Positions 49,731-58,271 of a stretch of 64,000 nt of DNA are shown piece after piece. The notes beneath the pieces were generated by a model. It searched no databases. It was not told the origin of the DNA and saw nothing but the letters and a program-made list of their open reading frames with translations. Within the stretch, counting starts at the first letter, position 1. Every line of letters begins with the position of its first letter. A program made the translations under genes and the position numbers. Where the stretch lies: positions 1-64,000 of the forward strand of contig CAVAMJ010000012.1 of the NCBI GenBank assembly GCA_963589785.1, in the 5' to 3' direction. The DNA comes from SIG603 sp963589785 (GTDB lineage: Bacteria > Bacillota > Clostridia > Oscillospirales > Acutalibacteraceae).

Positions 49731-51083
49731 TTATTCTACCTCGTAGCCCTTAGCTTTGATTAAGTCAACTACCTGGTAAACATATTTGTTGCACTCTTCA
49801 TCGGTCTTAGCCTCGACCATTACTCGAATGAGCGGCTCTGTACCCGATTCACGAACGAGAATTCTTCCCGTGTCGCCAAGTGCTTCGGCTACCTTCTTGA
49901 CCTCTGCCTGAACATCGGGATCCTCATTGACCTCTTTCTTGCTTGTAACCTTAACGTTAACAAGAAGCTGAGGATACTTAACGAAGCCCTTTGTAAGCTC
50001 GCTCAAAGTGACCTTCTTTGCGATCATAACCTCCATAACCTTGATGGCTGTGAGAAGTCCGTCACCTGTTGTTGCGTACTTTGAGAAAATGATATGACCT
50101 GAATCCTCACCGCCGATGATGTGGCCGTTCTTTGTCATATTCTCGTAAACATACTTGTCGCCGACAGCTGTTTTCTCGTAGTTAATTCCCGCTGCATCAA
50201 AAGCCTTGTAAAGACCGAAGTTAGACATAACGGTTGTTACAACGGTATTGTTGATGAGGTGATCTCTCTCTTTCTGATAAACAGCGTAAAGATAGAGAAT
50301 AGCGTCACCCGAGACCACATTTCCGTTCTCGTCTACTGCGAGGCATCGGTCTGCGTCACCGTCAAATGCAAATCCGACATCAAGGTTATTTTCCTTGACA
50401 TACTTCTGAAGATTTTCGATATGAGTGGAACCGCAGTCAGTGTTGATGTTAGTTCCGTTCGGATGAGCATTGATAACATAAGTCTTTGCTCCCAGAGCAT
50501 CGAAAACAACCTTTGCGATGTTCCATGATGCGCCGTTTGCGCAGTCAAGTCCTACACGGTAGTTCTTGAAGGAGCGTCTTGCCTGAGCGAGAAGATAAGC
50601 GATATATCTGTTTCTTCCGGCAAAGAAGTCGACAGTGATACCGATTTTGTCGCCGGATGCAAAAGGAATTTCTCCGATTTTTCCGTCGATATAATCCTCA
50701 ACCTTGAGAATGGTTTCCTCGTCCATCTTCTCGCCGTGAGAATTGATGAGCTTGATACCGTTGTCGTAGTAAGGATTGTGGCTTGCAGAAACCATGATGC
50801 CGCAGTCAAAATCCTCTGTTAAGGTAACATAAGCTACGCTCGGAGTTGTTGTTACGTGAAGAAGATATGCGTCAGCACCCGATGAGGTGATACCTGCTAC
50901 AAGTGCGTACTCAAACATATAGCTCGAAAGTCTTGTGTCCTTTCCGATTACTATCTGAGCCTTTTTTGTGCCGTTCTCAGAATAATACCATCCGAGAAAA
51001 CGGCCGATTTTGTAGGCGTGATCCACGGTTAAATTTTCACCCGCTTTACCGCGAAATCCGTCTGTTCCGAAATACTTTCCCAT
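49731..51083 (-). CDS. glmM: Phosphoglucosamine mutase
   Basis: 450-aa alpha-D-phosphohexomutase making glucosamine 1-phosphate for peptidoglycan. GTDGFRG at the start, phosphoserine Ser101 in MVSASHNPYYDNGIK, Mg loop FDGDADRCLAVD, sugar-binding GGEDSGHIIFS and the phosphate-binding RESGTEPLIRVM. Promoter at 51155-51183 carries an operator-like palindrome. Confidence 0.93.
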   Translation of the reverse strand: MGKYFGTDGFRGKAGENLTVDHAYKIGRFLGWYYSENGTKKAQIVIGKDTRLSSYMFEYALVAGITSSGADAYLLHVTTTPSVAYVTLTEDFDCGIMVSASHNPYYDNGIKLINSHGEKMDEETILKVEDYIDGKIGEIPFASGDKIGITVDFFAGRNRYIAYLLAQARRSFKNYRVGLDCANGASWNIAKVVFDALGAKTYVINAHPNGTNINTDCGSTHIENLQKYVKENNLDVGFAFDGDADRCLAVDENGNVVSGDAILYLYAVYQKERDHLINNTVVTTVMSNFGLYKAFDAAGINYEKTAVGDKYVYENMTKNGHIIGGEDSGHIIFSKYATTGDGLLTAIKVMEVMIAKKVTLSELTKGFVKYPQLLVNVKVTSKKEVNEDPDVQAEVKKVAEALGDTGRILVRESGTEPLIRVMVEAKTDEECNKYVYQVVDLIKAKGYEVE

Positions 51084-51142
51084 AATAATGCCTTTCTTTA
51101 ATTAATATAACATAATTCTGCGTTAATACGCATTTTACAAAA

Positions 51143-51155
51143 AGACCTTTGGTCA
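51143..51155. promoter_or_regulatory. Operator-like palindrome at the glmM promoter
   Basis: AGACCTTTGGTCA (minus strand TGACCAAAGGTCT) lies immediately downstream of the -10 box, across the expected transcription start. It differs at only two positions from the paired palindrome near 2341 and 2402. Confidence 0.4.
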
Positions 51156-51183
51156 GTATACCACAAAAAAAGAGTTAATTCAA
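51155..51183 (-). promoter_or_regulatory. Promoter of glmM
   Basis: Minus-strand TTGAAT (51183-51178), 17-bp spacer, TATACT (51160-51155). Confidence 0.5.
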
Positions 51184-51184
51184 C

Positions 51185-52048
51185 TTACTTAGCGTGAATA
51201 TTGTCACAGCTATATACTATATCTCCGGTTTTGCCGTCCAAACGCTCGTATTTTTCGTCTCTGTTTTTAGCAAGATACGCCTTTTTTCCCATAACATCAA
51301 TCTCAGATTTATCGTCCTTGCCGTCGATTATCTCGCCGCAAAGCTCGATGAGGGATTCAATCAAATCGTTCTTTATGTCGCCTGAGCCGTGAGAAATAAG
51401 CACACGGTCATAAAAGCCGTCCACAGCCATTTTGAGCCAAATGAGATTATTTCTGTATTCCTCTATGCTCGGGCAGTAATCGAAATTGAGAAGCGTGTTA
51501 TTGTTTGCGGCATCTCCAGCGATAAGCATTCTCTCCTCGGCAATCAAAAATGTCATAGAACCGGGTGTGTGACCTGCACAGGCATTTGCTTGAATGTGAA
51601 GATTGCCTAAATCAAAAATGTCTCCGTCCTCAATTCTGCCAAGCTGTTCGTCATTCGCAAAATCGGAAACTATGAAATCATCTTCAGTCAATGAGGCGAA
51701 AACATCCTCATCGGGATAAAGAAACGAAAGAAGCTCTTTAACATATGCGTTTCTGTCGGCGGCTGAATTGGGGTCATTATAAACCCCTGTGTCCTCCTCG
51801 CTTATTCTCACGTCGGAGAAAAGCGGCGCACCCATTGCGTGGTCGATGTGTCCGTGGGTTAAAAGCACGGTAACAGGCTTGCTTGTGAGAGTTTTTACAT
51901 ACTCGTCAAGTCTGCCTACGCCGACTCCCGTATCAATAAGAACTGCTTTCTCGTCACCCTCGACAAGATACATAATCTCGCCTGTTATTCCGAAAATTCT
52001 TGTTACTCTCTCACTTAGCTTTTCACTTGTAAAAAAATCAACGCTCAT
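51185..52048 (-). CDS. MBL-fold metallohydrolase
   Basis: 287-aa metallo-beta-lactamase-fold enzyme with the metal motif THGHIDHAMGAPLF (HxHxDH), a CAGHTPGSMTFLI histidine, an IAGDAANN aspartate and LISHGSGD final His. No signal peptide; glyoxalase II-like or lactonase chemistry is plausible but cannot be decided. Its ATG overlaps the fucosidase stop (TAATG), showing operon coupling. Confidence 0.85.
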   Translation of the reverse strand: MSVDFFTSEKLSERVTRIFGITGEIMYLVEGDEKAVLIDTGVGVGRLDEYVKTLTSKPVTVLLTHGHIDHAMGAPLFSDVRISEEDTGVYNDPNSAADRNAYVKELLSFLYPDEDVFASLTEDDFIVSDFANDEQLGRIEDGDIFDLGNLHIQANACAGHTPGSMTFLIAEERMLIAGDAANNNTLLNFDYCPSIEEYRNNLIWLKMAVDGFYDRVLISHGSGDIKNDLIESLIELCGEIIDGKDDKSEIDVMGKKAYLAKNRDEKYERLDGKTGDIVYSCDNIHAK

Positions 52049-53367
52049 TATTTATCCTCTTTTAGTTCTATTTTTAAAACGGTATCCACGCTATCGGGCA
52101 GATACACGGTAGCCGAAACATCAACGAATACCGCATCGGGATAGTTCTCAACCATCCAGTTGTCGGCAAGCTTAACTTCAGTTCCGTCACAAAGAAGTCT
52201 TATCGACTTGATTTCATCATGCTTGATATTCTCGAGCCAAATACTTCCGATTGAATTTTCATATATATGGTAGTAAATTATATTTCTGTTTCGTGTCAGT
52301 CTGCCGTTCTCGGGCTTTGGCAAATTTGCAGAACCGCATCCGTAAATCGACTCGCCACCGAGCTTCATCCATTCACCGATTTGAGATAGTCTCTCAAGGC
52401 TCTCAGTCGGAATGTTTCCTCTTGCATCGGGGCCGACATTCAGAAGTAAATTTCCGTTCTTAGAGACACACTCGACAAGCTTTCTCACAAGCATATCATA
52501 CGGCTTGAAATTCTTGTCCTTAGCGGTGTAGCCCCAGTTGTTGTTCATAGTGATGCAGGCTTCCCACGGAATATTTCTTCCGCTTTCGTCCTTAAATCCT
52601 GAGGGCGGAATAATCTGCTCGGGACTTACAAAATCGCCGCTGAACTCTGACGGATTGTCCGTTGCGATTGAGCCAAAGCCCGATCCGCTTACCTCAAGCC
52701 TATTATCTAAAATAATATCGGGCTGATAAGAACGAACCATTCTGACAAGCTCGCTTGCTTTCCACTTCTCACCCGTCATATCGTCATACGAGAAGTCGAA
52801 CCACATGATATCGATTTTGCCGTAATCTCGGCAAAGCTCCTCTATCTGACCGTGCATATATTTAAGATAGTTATCGAAATTCTTCTGCTTGTCCTTCTCT
52901 CGCTCGTCATTTCTGAGCGGATGATTTCTATCCTTGTAAGAAGGATAATCGGGGTGATGCCAGTCAAGAAGTGAGTAATAAAGTCCGACTCTAAGTCCCT
53001 CTGCTCTGAATGCATCGAGATACTCACGGACAATATCCTTGCCGTACGGCGTGTTTGTTACCTTCCAATCGGTAAGCTTAGAATCGAAAAGGCAAAAACC
53101 GTCATGGTGCTTCGCCGTTAAAACTGCATATTTCATGCCCGCTTCTTTAGCGGCTTTCGCCCATTTTCTTGGGTCAAAATCTGTCGGATTGAACTCCTCG
53201 AAGTATTTGATATAATCGCTCTCGGGCATTTCTTCTGTAGATCTTATCCATTCGCCTCGAGCAGGAATTGAGTAAATTCCCCAGTGAATGAACATTCCGA
53301 AACGGTCATGCAAGAACCATTTCATTCTCTCGTTATATTTTTCTCTGTCAAAGCTATACATTTTCAT
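52048..53367 (-). CDS. Alpha-L-fucosidase (GH29)
   Basis: 439-aa GH29 enzyme. RFGMFIHWGIYSIPARGEW, YAVLTAKHHDGFCLFDS and RVGLYYSLLDWHHPDYP are family hallmarks; the nucleophile is the Asp in DIMWFDFSYDD near residue 200. It lacks a signal peptide, so it works on imported fucosylated oligosaccharides. The 14-nt overlap with the upstream lipid kinase fusion gene places it in that operon. Confidence 0.9.
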   Translation of the reverse strand: MKMYSFDREKYNERMKWFLHDRFGMFIHWGIYSIPARGEWIRSTEEMPESDYIKYFEEFNPTDFDPRKWAKAAKEAGMKYAVLTAKHHDGFCLFDSKLTDWKVTNTPYGKDIVREYLDAFRAEGLRVGLYYSLLDWHHPDYPSYKDRNHPLRNDEREKDKQKNFDNYLKYMHGQIEELCRDYGKIDIMWFDFSYDDMTGEKWKASELVRMVRSYQPDIILDNRLEVSGSGFGSIATDNPSEFSGDFVSPEQIIPPSGFKDESGRNIPWEACITMNNNWGYTAKDKNFKPYDMLVRKLVECVSKNGNLLLNVGPDARGNIPTESLERLSQIGEWMKLGGESIYGCGSANLPKPENGRLTRNRNIIYYHIYENSIGSIWLENIKHDEIKSIRLLCDGTEVKLADNWMVENYPDAVFVDVSATVYLPDSVDTVLKIELKEDK

Positions 53368-54832
53368 TCTCCTTTCGAGAAAGATAAGCCTCTCTTGTCA
53401 TGGAATAGGAGTGAATATCATAGAGCCCCCCGTCAGACGCTCTGAAAGCACCTTGAATCACTCCCTCATAGACAAACCCACACTTTTCTATAACACGCTT
53501 CGAGCGAACATTGCCGTTGTGGTAGCCAACCGCAAGAATTTCTGTCGGCGTGTTCTCGAATGCATTTTCCGTCATGGCAGAAAGTGCCTCCGGCATGTAA
53601 CCGTTGCCCCAATAATTTTTGTTGAGTTCGTAGGCAATCGAGCGTGAACAAACCGCCTTTTGGTTTCTCATGTCATCGTTCTGATAATTAATCGAACCGA
53701 TTACCTTGCCGCTCTCCCTCAAAACAATAGCATAAGCCAAGGGATTTTGCATATAGCGTGAAAACTTTGAGTAAGCGCTAAGCTTATCGGTCACGGCACT
53801 GACACCGGCAGGGAGCATGACCTCATCATCTGACATAATCTCGTAGAAATCGTCATAATCGCTTTTTTGCCACGGTCTTAAAAAGAGACGCTTCGTCTTC
53901 ATGAACGCACGAAACTCAACTTGCTTCGGCAATATAAATTTAGCCGCCTTAGGCTTGATTTTAAAGACCTCTCGCTTGACAAGGTCACATTCTCCGTCAC
54001 GGTTTGCGACGGCTTCGTTTTGGGATTTTATTTCCATTTCGTAACCTCTGTAAAAGCTGAGATAATCGTCAAATTTTGCATTCTCTAAGTGACCGCCCTT
54101 TTTGTATATCCCGACCATCGAGGGGATTTTATAAAGCGGAGGTTTTTTTATAAGCACAAAATCGAGAAGTCCGTCATTGCAAACAGACTTAGGCGCTCCT
54201 TTGTATCCGCCGCCGTAAAACTGACCGTTAGCCGCAAGAGCGAAGATAAAATTTCCCTCAAGAGCGATTTCACCGTCTGTTGTATTAAGCTTGATTTGAA
54301 GCTCCTCGCCGATTTTTCCTAAAAGGCATTTCACAAGCGAAAGCTCATAGGCAAGAGATCCCGAAACAAACGGTATACGCTTGAATTTATCCATATTATA
54401 AGCAACCGCCGCATCAAGTCCAAGGGAACAGATATTGAGTGCATCTCCCTCTAGCGTTTCGATTGCGTCAACCTCAATCGCATGTCCGTCAAGCTGGGAT
54501 TCGATATCGAGAAAATCGCTTGCTTTACCGAATTGTCTGATGTAGTCGTTGCCGCTTCCCATAGGAAAAACTCCGATTTGAGCGTTCTCCTTGCCCATAG
54601 CCGCCCTTGCGATTTCAAGAAGAGTGCCGTCACCGCCTACGGCATAATAGCGAATTATCTCGTTGGGAGAATATTCGCTTTCAACTATCTTACTCGCATG
54701 AGCCTTGTATTCGGTGAAGTAAATTTTATAATCTAATCCCCGTGACTTTGCGATAATCTCTATGCGTTGAGCAAATTTCCTCGCAGAATCTCTGCCGCCC
54801 GCATTCGGATTAACTATAAATATATATTTCAA
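53354..54832 (-). CDS. Diacylglycerol/lipid kinase fused to a GNAT acetyltransferase
   Basis: 492-aa single frame. Residues 1-305 are a lipid kinase of the DagK/YegS type: FIVNPNAGG, VGGDGTLLEIARAAMG (64-80), FPMGSGNDYIRQF and the DGLLDFVLIK block. Residues 311-492 are a RimJ/RimL-like GNAT: MKTKRLFLRPWQKSDYDDFYEIM, AYELNKNYWGNGYMPEALSAM and GNVRSKRVIEKCGFVYEGV. Met311 (codon at 53902) has no ribosome site upstream, so a separate second gene is unlikely. It is an unusual fusion and could have arisen by loss of the kinase stop codon. Confidence 0.85.
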   Translation of the reverse strand: MKYIFIVNPNAGGRDSARKFAQRIEIIAKSRGLDYKIYFTEYKAHASKIVESEYSPNEIIRYYAVGGDGTLLEIARAAMGKENAQIGVFPMGSGNDYIRQFGKASDFLDIESQLDGHAIEVDAIETLEGDALNICSLGLDAAVAYNMDKFKRIPFVSGSLAYELSLVKCLLGKIGEELQIKLNTTDGEIALEGNFIFALAANGQFYGGGYKGAPKSVCNDGLLDFVLIKKPPLYKIPSMVGIYKKGGHLENAKFDDYLSFYRGYEMEIKSQNEAVANRDGECDLVKREVFKIKPKAAKFILPKQVEFRAFMKTKRLFLRPWQKSDYDDFYEIMSDDEVMLPAGVSAVTDKLSAYSKFSRYMQNPLAYAIVLRESGKVIGSINYQNDDMRNQKAVCSRSIAYELNKNYWGNGYMPEALSAMTENAFENTPTEILAVGYHNGNVRSKRVIEKCGFVYEGVIQGAFRASDGGLYDIHSYSMTREAYLSRKENENV

Positions 54833-54844
54833 TTTAATACTTTA

Positions 54845-55963
54845 TTACTTAAAGTAGTTATAAACCTGACACTTAATCATACCGTTATAAAGCTTTCTGC
54901 GCTTGTCGGCTGTTCTGCCGAAGCACTTCTCAAAGTCCTCGTCCGGGCTGATTATAGTGTAGTTCCATTTTTCTCGTCTTGGGAAACGCTCTCCCATCAC
55001 CTTATAAAGTGCCTGTGCCGACTTAATATCCAGAAGTCTTTCACCGTACGGTGGGTTTGTCACTACCGCCGCACGCTCAGCACCTGGGGCAAAATCCTTT
55101 ATATCGGCTACGCTTATATCAATCTTCTTTGAGACTCCCGCTTTAATCGCATTTTGCTTGGCAAGCTCGACTGCCTCGGGATCAATATCAGAGCCGAACG
55201 CCATAAAATCGGACTCCTTCTTGATTAAATCTCTTGCACGGGTTCTTTCTTCCTCCCAAAGCTTTTTATCGATGAAATTCCATTTTTCGGCGGCAAAATG
55301 TCTTCTCATTCCCGGTGCAATGTTATAAGCAAGCATTGTTCCCTCGATGATTATAGTTCCCGAACCGCAGAACGGATCGAAAAGATTCTGCTGACCCCTC
55401 ACTCTTGCCATATCGCACATAGCAGCCGCCAATGTCTCCTTAATCGGCGCTTCAGTGGATTTTCTTCTATAGCCTCGCTTGTGAAGTCCCTCTCCCGATG
55501 TATCGAGCATAATGCTGACCTTATCCTTGAGAATGAGGAACTGAATCTGATAGAGTGGGCCGTCCTCAGGAAACCAGCTGATTTTATATTTCATTTTAAG
55601 TCTCTCGACAACTGCTTTTTTGATAATTTTCTGGCAGTCTGGAATTGAGCTTAATTTACTCGAGAGGCTTCTTCCTTTTACGGGGAAAGCATCGTTTCTG
55701 CCGATGAAATTCTCCCACGGCAAAGCCTTGACCTTCTCGAAAAGCTCATCAAAAGTATACGCATCAAATGTACCGAGAAGAATTTGCACTCTCTCGGAGA
55801 AGCGTGAATATATATTTGCCCTAACCAAAGCCTCGGGACTTCCGTCAAAAACAACTCTTCCGTTCTCAGGACGGACATTTTCCATTCCGTTAAATCTAAG
55901 CTCGGAAGCTACTTGTCCCTCAACTCCAAGCATACATGGACATACAAGTTCAAAATCAGGCAT
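54845..55963 (-). CDS. THUMP-domain rRNA/tRNA methyltransferase (RlmL-like)
   Basis: 372-aa SAM-dependent methyltransferase. An N-terminal ferredoxin-like/THUMP region (about 1-160) is followed by SGEGLHKRGYRRKSTEAPIKETLAAAM, SAM motif DPFCGSGTIIIEG and catalytic VVTNPPYGERL. This is the RlmL/YpsC group, modifying guanine N2 of 23S rRNA; tRNA targets are possible in related enzymes. First gene of the four-gene operon. Confidence 0.88.
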   Translation of the reverse strand: MPDFELVCPCMLGVEGQVASELRFNGMENVRPENGRVVFDGSPEALVRANIYSRFSERVQILLGTFDAYTFDELFEKVKALPWENFIGRNDAFPVKGRSLSSKLSSIPDCQKIIKKAVVERLKMKYKISWFPEDGPLYQIQFLILKDKVSIMLDTSGEGLHKRGYRRKSTEAPIKETLAAAMCDMARVRGQQNLFDPFCGSGTIIIEGTMLAYNIAPGMRRHFAAEKWNFIDKKLWEEERTRARDLIKKESDFMAFGSDIDPEAVELAKQNAIKAGVSKKIDISVADIKDFAPGAERAAVVTNPPYGERLLDIKSAQALYKVMGERFPRREKWNYTIISPDEDFEKCFGRTADKRRKLYNGMIKCQVYNYFK

Positions 55964-56040
55964 AAATAAACCTCGTTATCTAAAATATTGCTTACATTCT
56001 ACCATAAGCACGGCAAAATATAAAGCCTCAAAAACAAAAA

Positions 56041-56060
56041 GAGACAGCCGAAGCTGTCTC
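56041..56060 (-). terminator. Terminator after the fumarase alpha gene
   Basis: Perfect 8-bp stem GAGACAGC-CGAA-GCTGTCTC followed on the minus strand by TTTTTGTTTTTG. Confidence 0.9.
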
Positions 56061-56067
56061 ACTAAAA

Positions 56068-56907
56068 TTAAATTTCAGCAGTTTTGTGTCTTGTTACATG
56101 GCAACCGACATTTACCGCAACAGGAAGACCCGCAATATGAGTGGGGTAAGTCTCAATGTTTACAGCAAGCGCTGTTGTGTCGCCGCCGAAGCCCTGAGGA
56201 CCGACACCGGTCTTGTTTGCCTCTTCTAACATTCTCTGCTCAAGCTCAGCATAGAACGGATCAGGATTTCTCTCCGAAACGTCTCTGCAAAGAGCCTTCT
56301 TTGCAAGATATGCTACCATCTCGAAATCTCCGCCGATTCCGACTCCAAGAACGATTGGCGGGCACGGATTAGAGCCGGCAACCTTGACTGTCTCCGTAAC
56401 AAAGCCGACTATCTCGTCTATTGTAGCCGAAGGAGTGAACATCTTAAGTCTTGACATATTCTCACTGCCGAAGCCCTTTGGTGCGGCTGTGATTTTGATT
56501 TTGTCTCCGTCAACGATTCTTGTGTGAATAATCGCAGGAGTGTTATCGTCGGTATTTCCTCTTCTGATTGGGTCACGCACAACGCTCTTTCTCAAAAGAC
56601 CGTCGACATATCCTTGACGGACGCCCTCGTTTACAGCGTCCTCGAAGTTACCGTCAATACAAACCTCTCTGCCGACCTCGACAAAAATGACTGCCATTCC
56701 CGTATCTTGACAAACAGGGATATTCATCTCTCTTGCGGCATCCATATTTGCGCAAATGTCGCCTAAAATCGACTTGCCGGTTTCGTTTGTTTCCTTATCG
56801 ACGCTCTCGCCGATGAGCTTCTCAAGATCGCACGGCAAAATTCTGTTGGCATCTATGCAAAGCTCTTTGACTGTTTTTGTTATATCTTCTGCTTTTACAA
56901 CTCTCAT
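56068..56907 (-). CDS. Class I fumarate hydratase alpha subunit
   Basis: 279-aa 4Fe-4S hydratase alpha subunit (TtdA/FumA N-terminal type). The cluster cysteines are visible in PVCQDTGMAVIFVEVG (Cys near 66), SNPCPPIVLGVGIGG and VGCHVTRH. It converts fumarate/malate (or tartrate) only together with a beta subunit, which in most Clostridia is the next gene. Here a terminator follows at once and no beta gene is in the window, so the partner must be encoded elsewhere or the gene serves another hydratase. Confidence 0.85.
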   Translation of the reverse strand: MRVVKAEDITKTVKELCIDANRILPCDLEKLIGESVDKETNETGKSILGDICANMDAAREMNIPVCQDTGMAVIFVEVGREVCIDGNFEDAVNEGVRQGYVDGLLRKSVVRDPIRRGNTDDNTPAIIHTRIVDGDKIKITAAPKGFGSENMSRLKMFTPSATIDEIVGFVTETVKVAGSNPCPPIVLGVGIGGDFEMVAYLAKKALCRDVSERNPDPFYAELEQRMLEEANKTGVGPQGFGGDTTALAVNIETYPTHIAGLPVAVNVGCHVTRHKTAEI

Positions 56908-56937
56908 TGAAATTTCCTCGTCAAAACAATTTTCTTC

Positions 56938-56966
56938 ATTTTACGATATTGAATCGAATATTTCAA
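56938..56966 (-). promoter_or_regulatory. Promoter of the fumarase alpha gene
   Basis: Minus-strand TTGAAA (56966-56961), 17-bp spacer, TAAAAT (56943-56938). Confidence 0.55.
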
Positions 56967-56983
56967 GCAAAATGAAGAAAAAG

Positions 56984-57112
56984 GCAAAAAACAGAAGACC
57001 CACCGAAAGGCGGGTCTTCTGTTTATATAAGGTGTGGATTTTTCACAACGCGTACTCAAATTGTTAAAAGTATGGGAGCTTTTTGTTTGTTTTCTTTTGT
57101 CTCCCTCACTGT
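56984..57112 (-). ncRNA. Candidate ~129-nt small RNA
   Basis: A strong minus-strand promoter (TTGACA 57147-57142, 17 bp, TATACT 57124-57119) would start transcription near 57112. A terminator hairpin at 57020-56993 (AGAAGACCC/GGGTCTTCT core, then TTTTTTG) closes it. The transcript contains GGGAG...CTCCC (5-bp stem, 22-nt A-rich loop). No start codon with a ribosome site is present, and the fumarase gene downstream has its own promoter, so a standalone RNA fits better than a leader. No known family recognised. Confidence 0.5.
56993..57020 (-). terminator. Terminator of the second small RNA
   Basis: AGAAGACCC / GGGTCTTCT stem extended by CC/GG around a GAAA loop (one mismatch), with TTTTTTG on the minus strand. 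Confidence 0.8.
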
Positions 57113-57118
57113 GACTAT

Positions 57119-57147
57119 AGTATACACCGTGTTTATAAATTTGTCAA
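57119..57147 (-). promoter_or_regulatory. Strong promoter of the second small RNA
   Basis: TTGACA and TATACT with a 17-bp spacer on the minus strand. The AT-rich stretch 57150-57345 beyond it shows no gene. Confidence 0.7.
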
Positions 57148-57345
57148 CACTTTTTAAAAAAATATTTTTAGATTTTTTTACTTTTATTTTTAGCCACTAA
57201 AACAGAGTGCATTAATAGGCTATAAATTATATAGTATACATTTTCGCATTAAACAGCCCATTTTGTGGTATGCAGAATTCAGAAACAAAATGAAATTAAA
57301 TATTTACAAACTGTAAACTTTCTTAAAAATTTTTAAGATATAAAA

Positions 57346-57387
57346 AATTTCTGTATCTGCGAGGTGAAATTTACGCAGATACAGAAA
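57346..57387 (-). terminator. Terminator of the Lrp-ispE operon
   Basis: Arms TTTCTGTATCTGCG (57348-57361) and CGCAGATACAGAAA (57374-57387) pair over 14 bp with a 12-nt loop; the minus strand continues into TTTTTTATATC. It sits directly after the ispE stop. Confidence 0.85.
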
Positions 57388-57389
57388 AT

Positions 57390-58259
57390 TTATAAACTTT
57401 CGATGAAATTTACACAACCACACGGCTCTGTGACAAATACCTCACCGAGAACCTTTAAGCTGTCGGTTATTTCGCTCATGTCGGCTTTTTCATCATATAT
57501 ACCGAAAACAGCAGAGCCTGAGCCTGTCATGCACGAGGCAAGCGCACCGGACTCAATCATTTTTTTCTTGATAAGCTGAACCTCGCTTATTTGAAGCACC
57601 TCATCAAAACGGTTTGAAATTTGCTCGCAGAGATCAATTAAGTTCTTCTCGTCAGAATTTAAAATCTCGCAAAGCTTATCGGTTTTGCCGAAAACAGTCT
57701 GCGGATTTTTATCCGTTTCGGAATAAGCCTTGCCCGTGGAAACTCCGACAGGCGGCTTGCAAATGACAATCGTGCAAGTCGGCATCGCACCGAGCTCAGT
57801 CATTTTTTCGCCTATTCCCTCGCAAAGGCAAGTGCCGCCGTGAAGACAGAACGGGACATCCGCTCCGACAGAAGTTGCAATTTTATATAATTTTTCATCG
57901 GAAATATCAATCTTAAATAGAGCCTTCAGCGCCGCAAGAGCCGCCGCCGCGTCGGCACTTCCACCGCCCATTCCGGCCTCAGACGGAATAAGCTTCTTTA
58001 TAGTGATATCGACACCCTTTTTTATATCGGCAAACTTCAAAAGCCTTTCCGCCGCCTTATAGACAGTATTTCTCGAGTCGGTCGGTATACCTTCCTTGTC
58101 GCAGTAAAGCTTAATCTCGCCGTCCTCACGCTCTTTAATTTCAAGAGTATCTGCAAGCTCAAGCGACTGCATGACGGTGCTCAAATCATGGTAGCCGTCC
58201 TCTCTCACTCCCGTGATGTCGAGTGTCAGATTTATCTTAGCATTAGCTTTGACTATCAT
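57390..58259 (-). CDS. ispE: 4-diphosphocytidyl-2-C-methyl-D-erythritol kinase
   Basis: 289-aa GHMP kinase of the non-mevalonate isoprenoid pathway. AKINLTLDITGVREDGYHDLSTVMQSL at the start, ATP loop IPSEAGMGGGSADAAAAL (about 92-109) and C-terminal SCMTGSGSAVFGIYD are characteristic. It is last in the Lrp-aminotransferase-DUF362 operon, 12 nt after its neighbour. Confidence 0.95.
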   Translation of the reverse strand: MIVKANAKINLTLDITGVREDGYHDLSTVMQSLELADTLEIKEREDGEIKLYCDKEGIPTDSRNTVYKAAERLLKFADIKKGVDITIKKLIPSEAGMGGGSADAAAALAALKALFKIDISDEKLYKIATSVGADVPFCLHGGTCLCEGIGEKMTELGAMPTCTIVICKPPVGVSTGKAYSETDKNPQTVFGKTDKLCEILNSDEKNLIDLCEQISNRFDEVLQISEVQLIKKKMIESGALASCMTGSGSAVFGIYDEKADMSEITDSLKVLGEVFVTEPCGCVNFIESL

Positions 58260-58271
58260 TTCATTCCTCCG

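Noticed and set aside
57040..57105. 17-codon leader peptide starting at GTG in the second small RNA
   Set aside because: The codons are Lys/Glu/Gln-rich from the A-rich loop, there is no ribosome site, and no amino-acid-specific codon run is seen.
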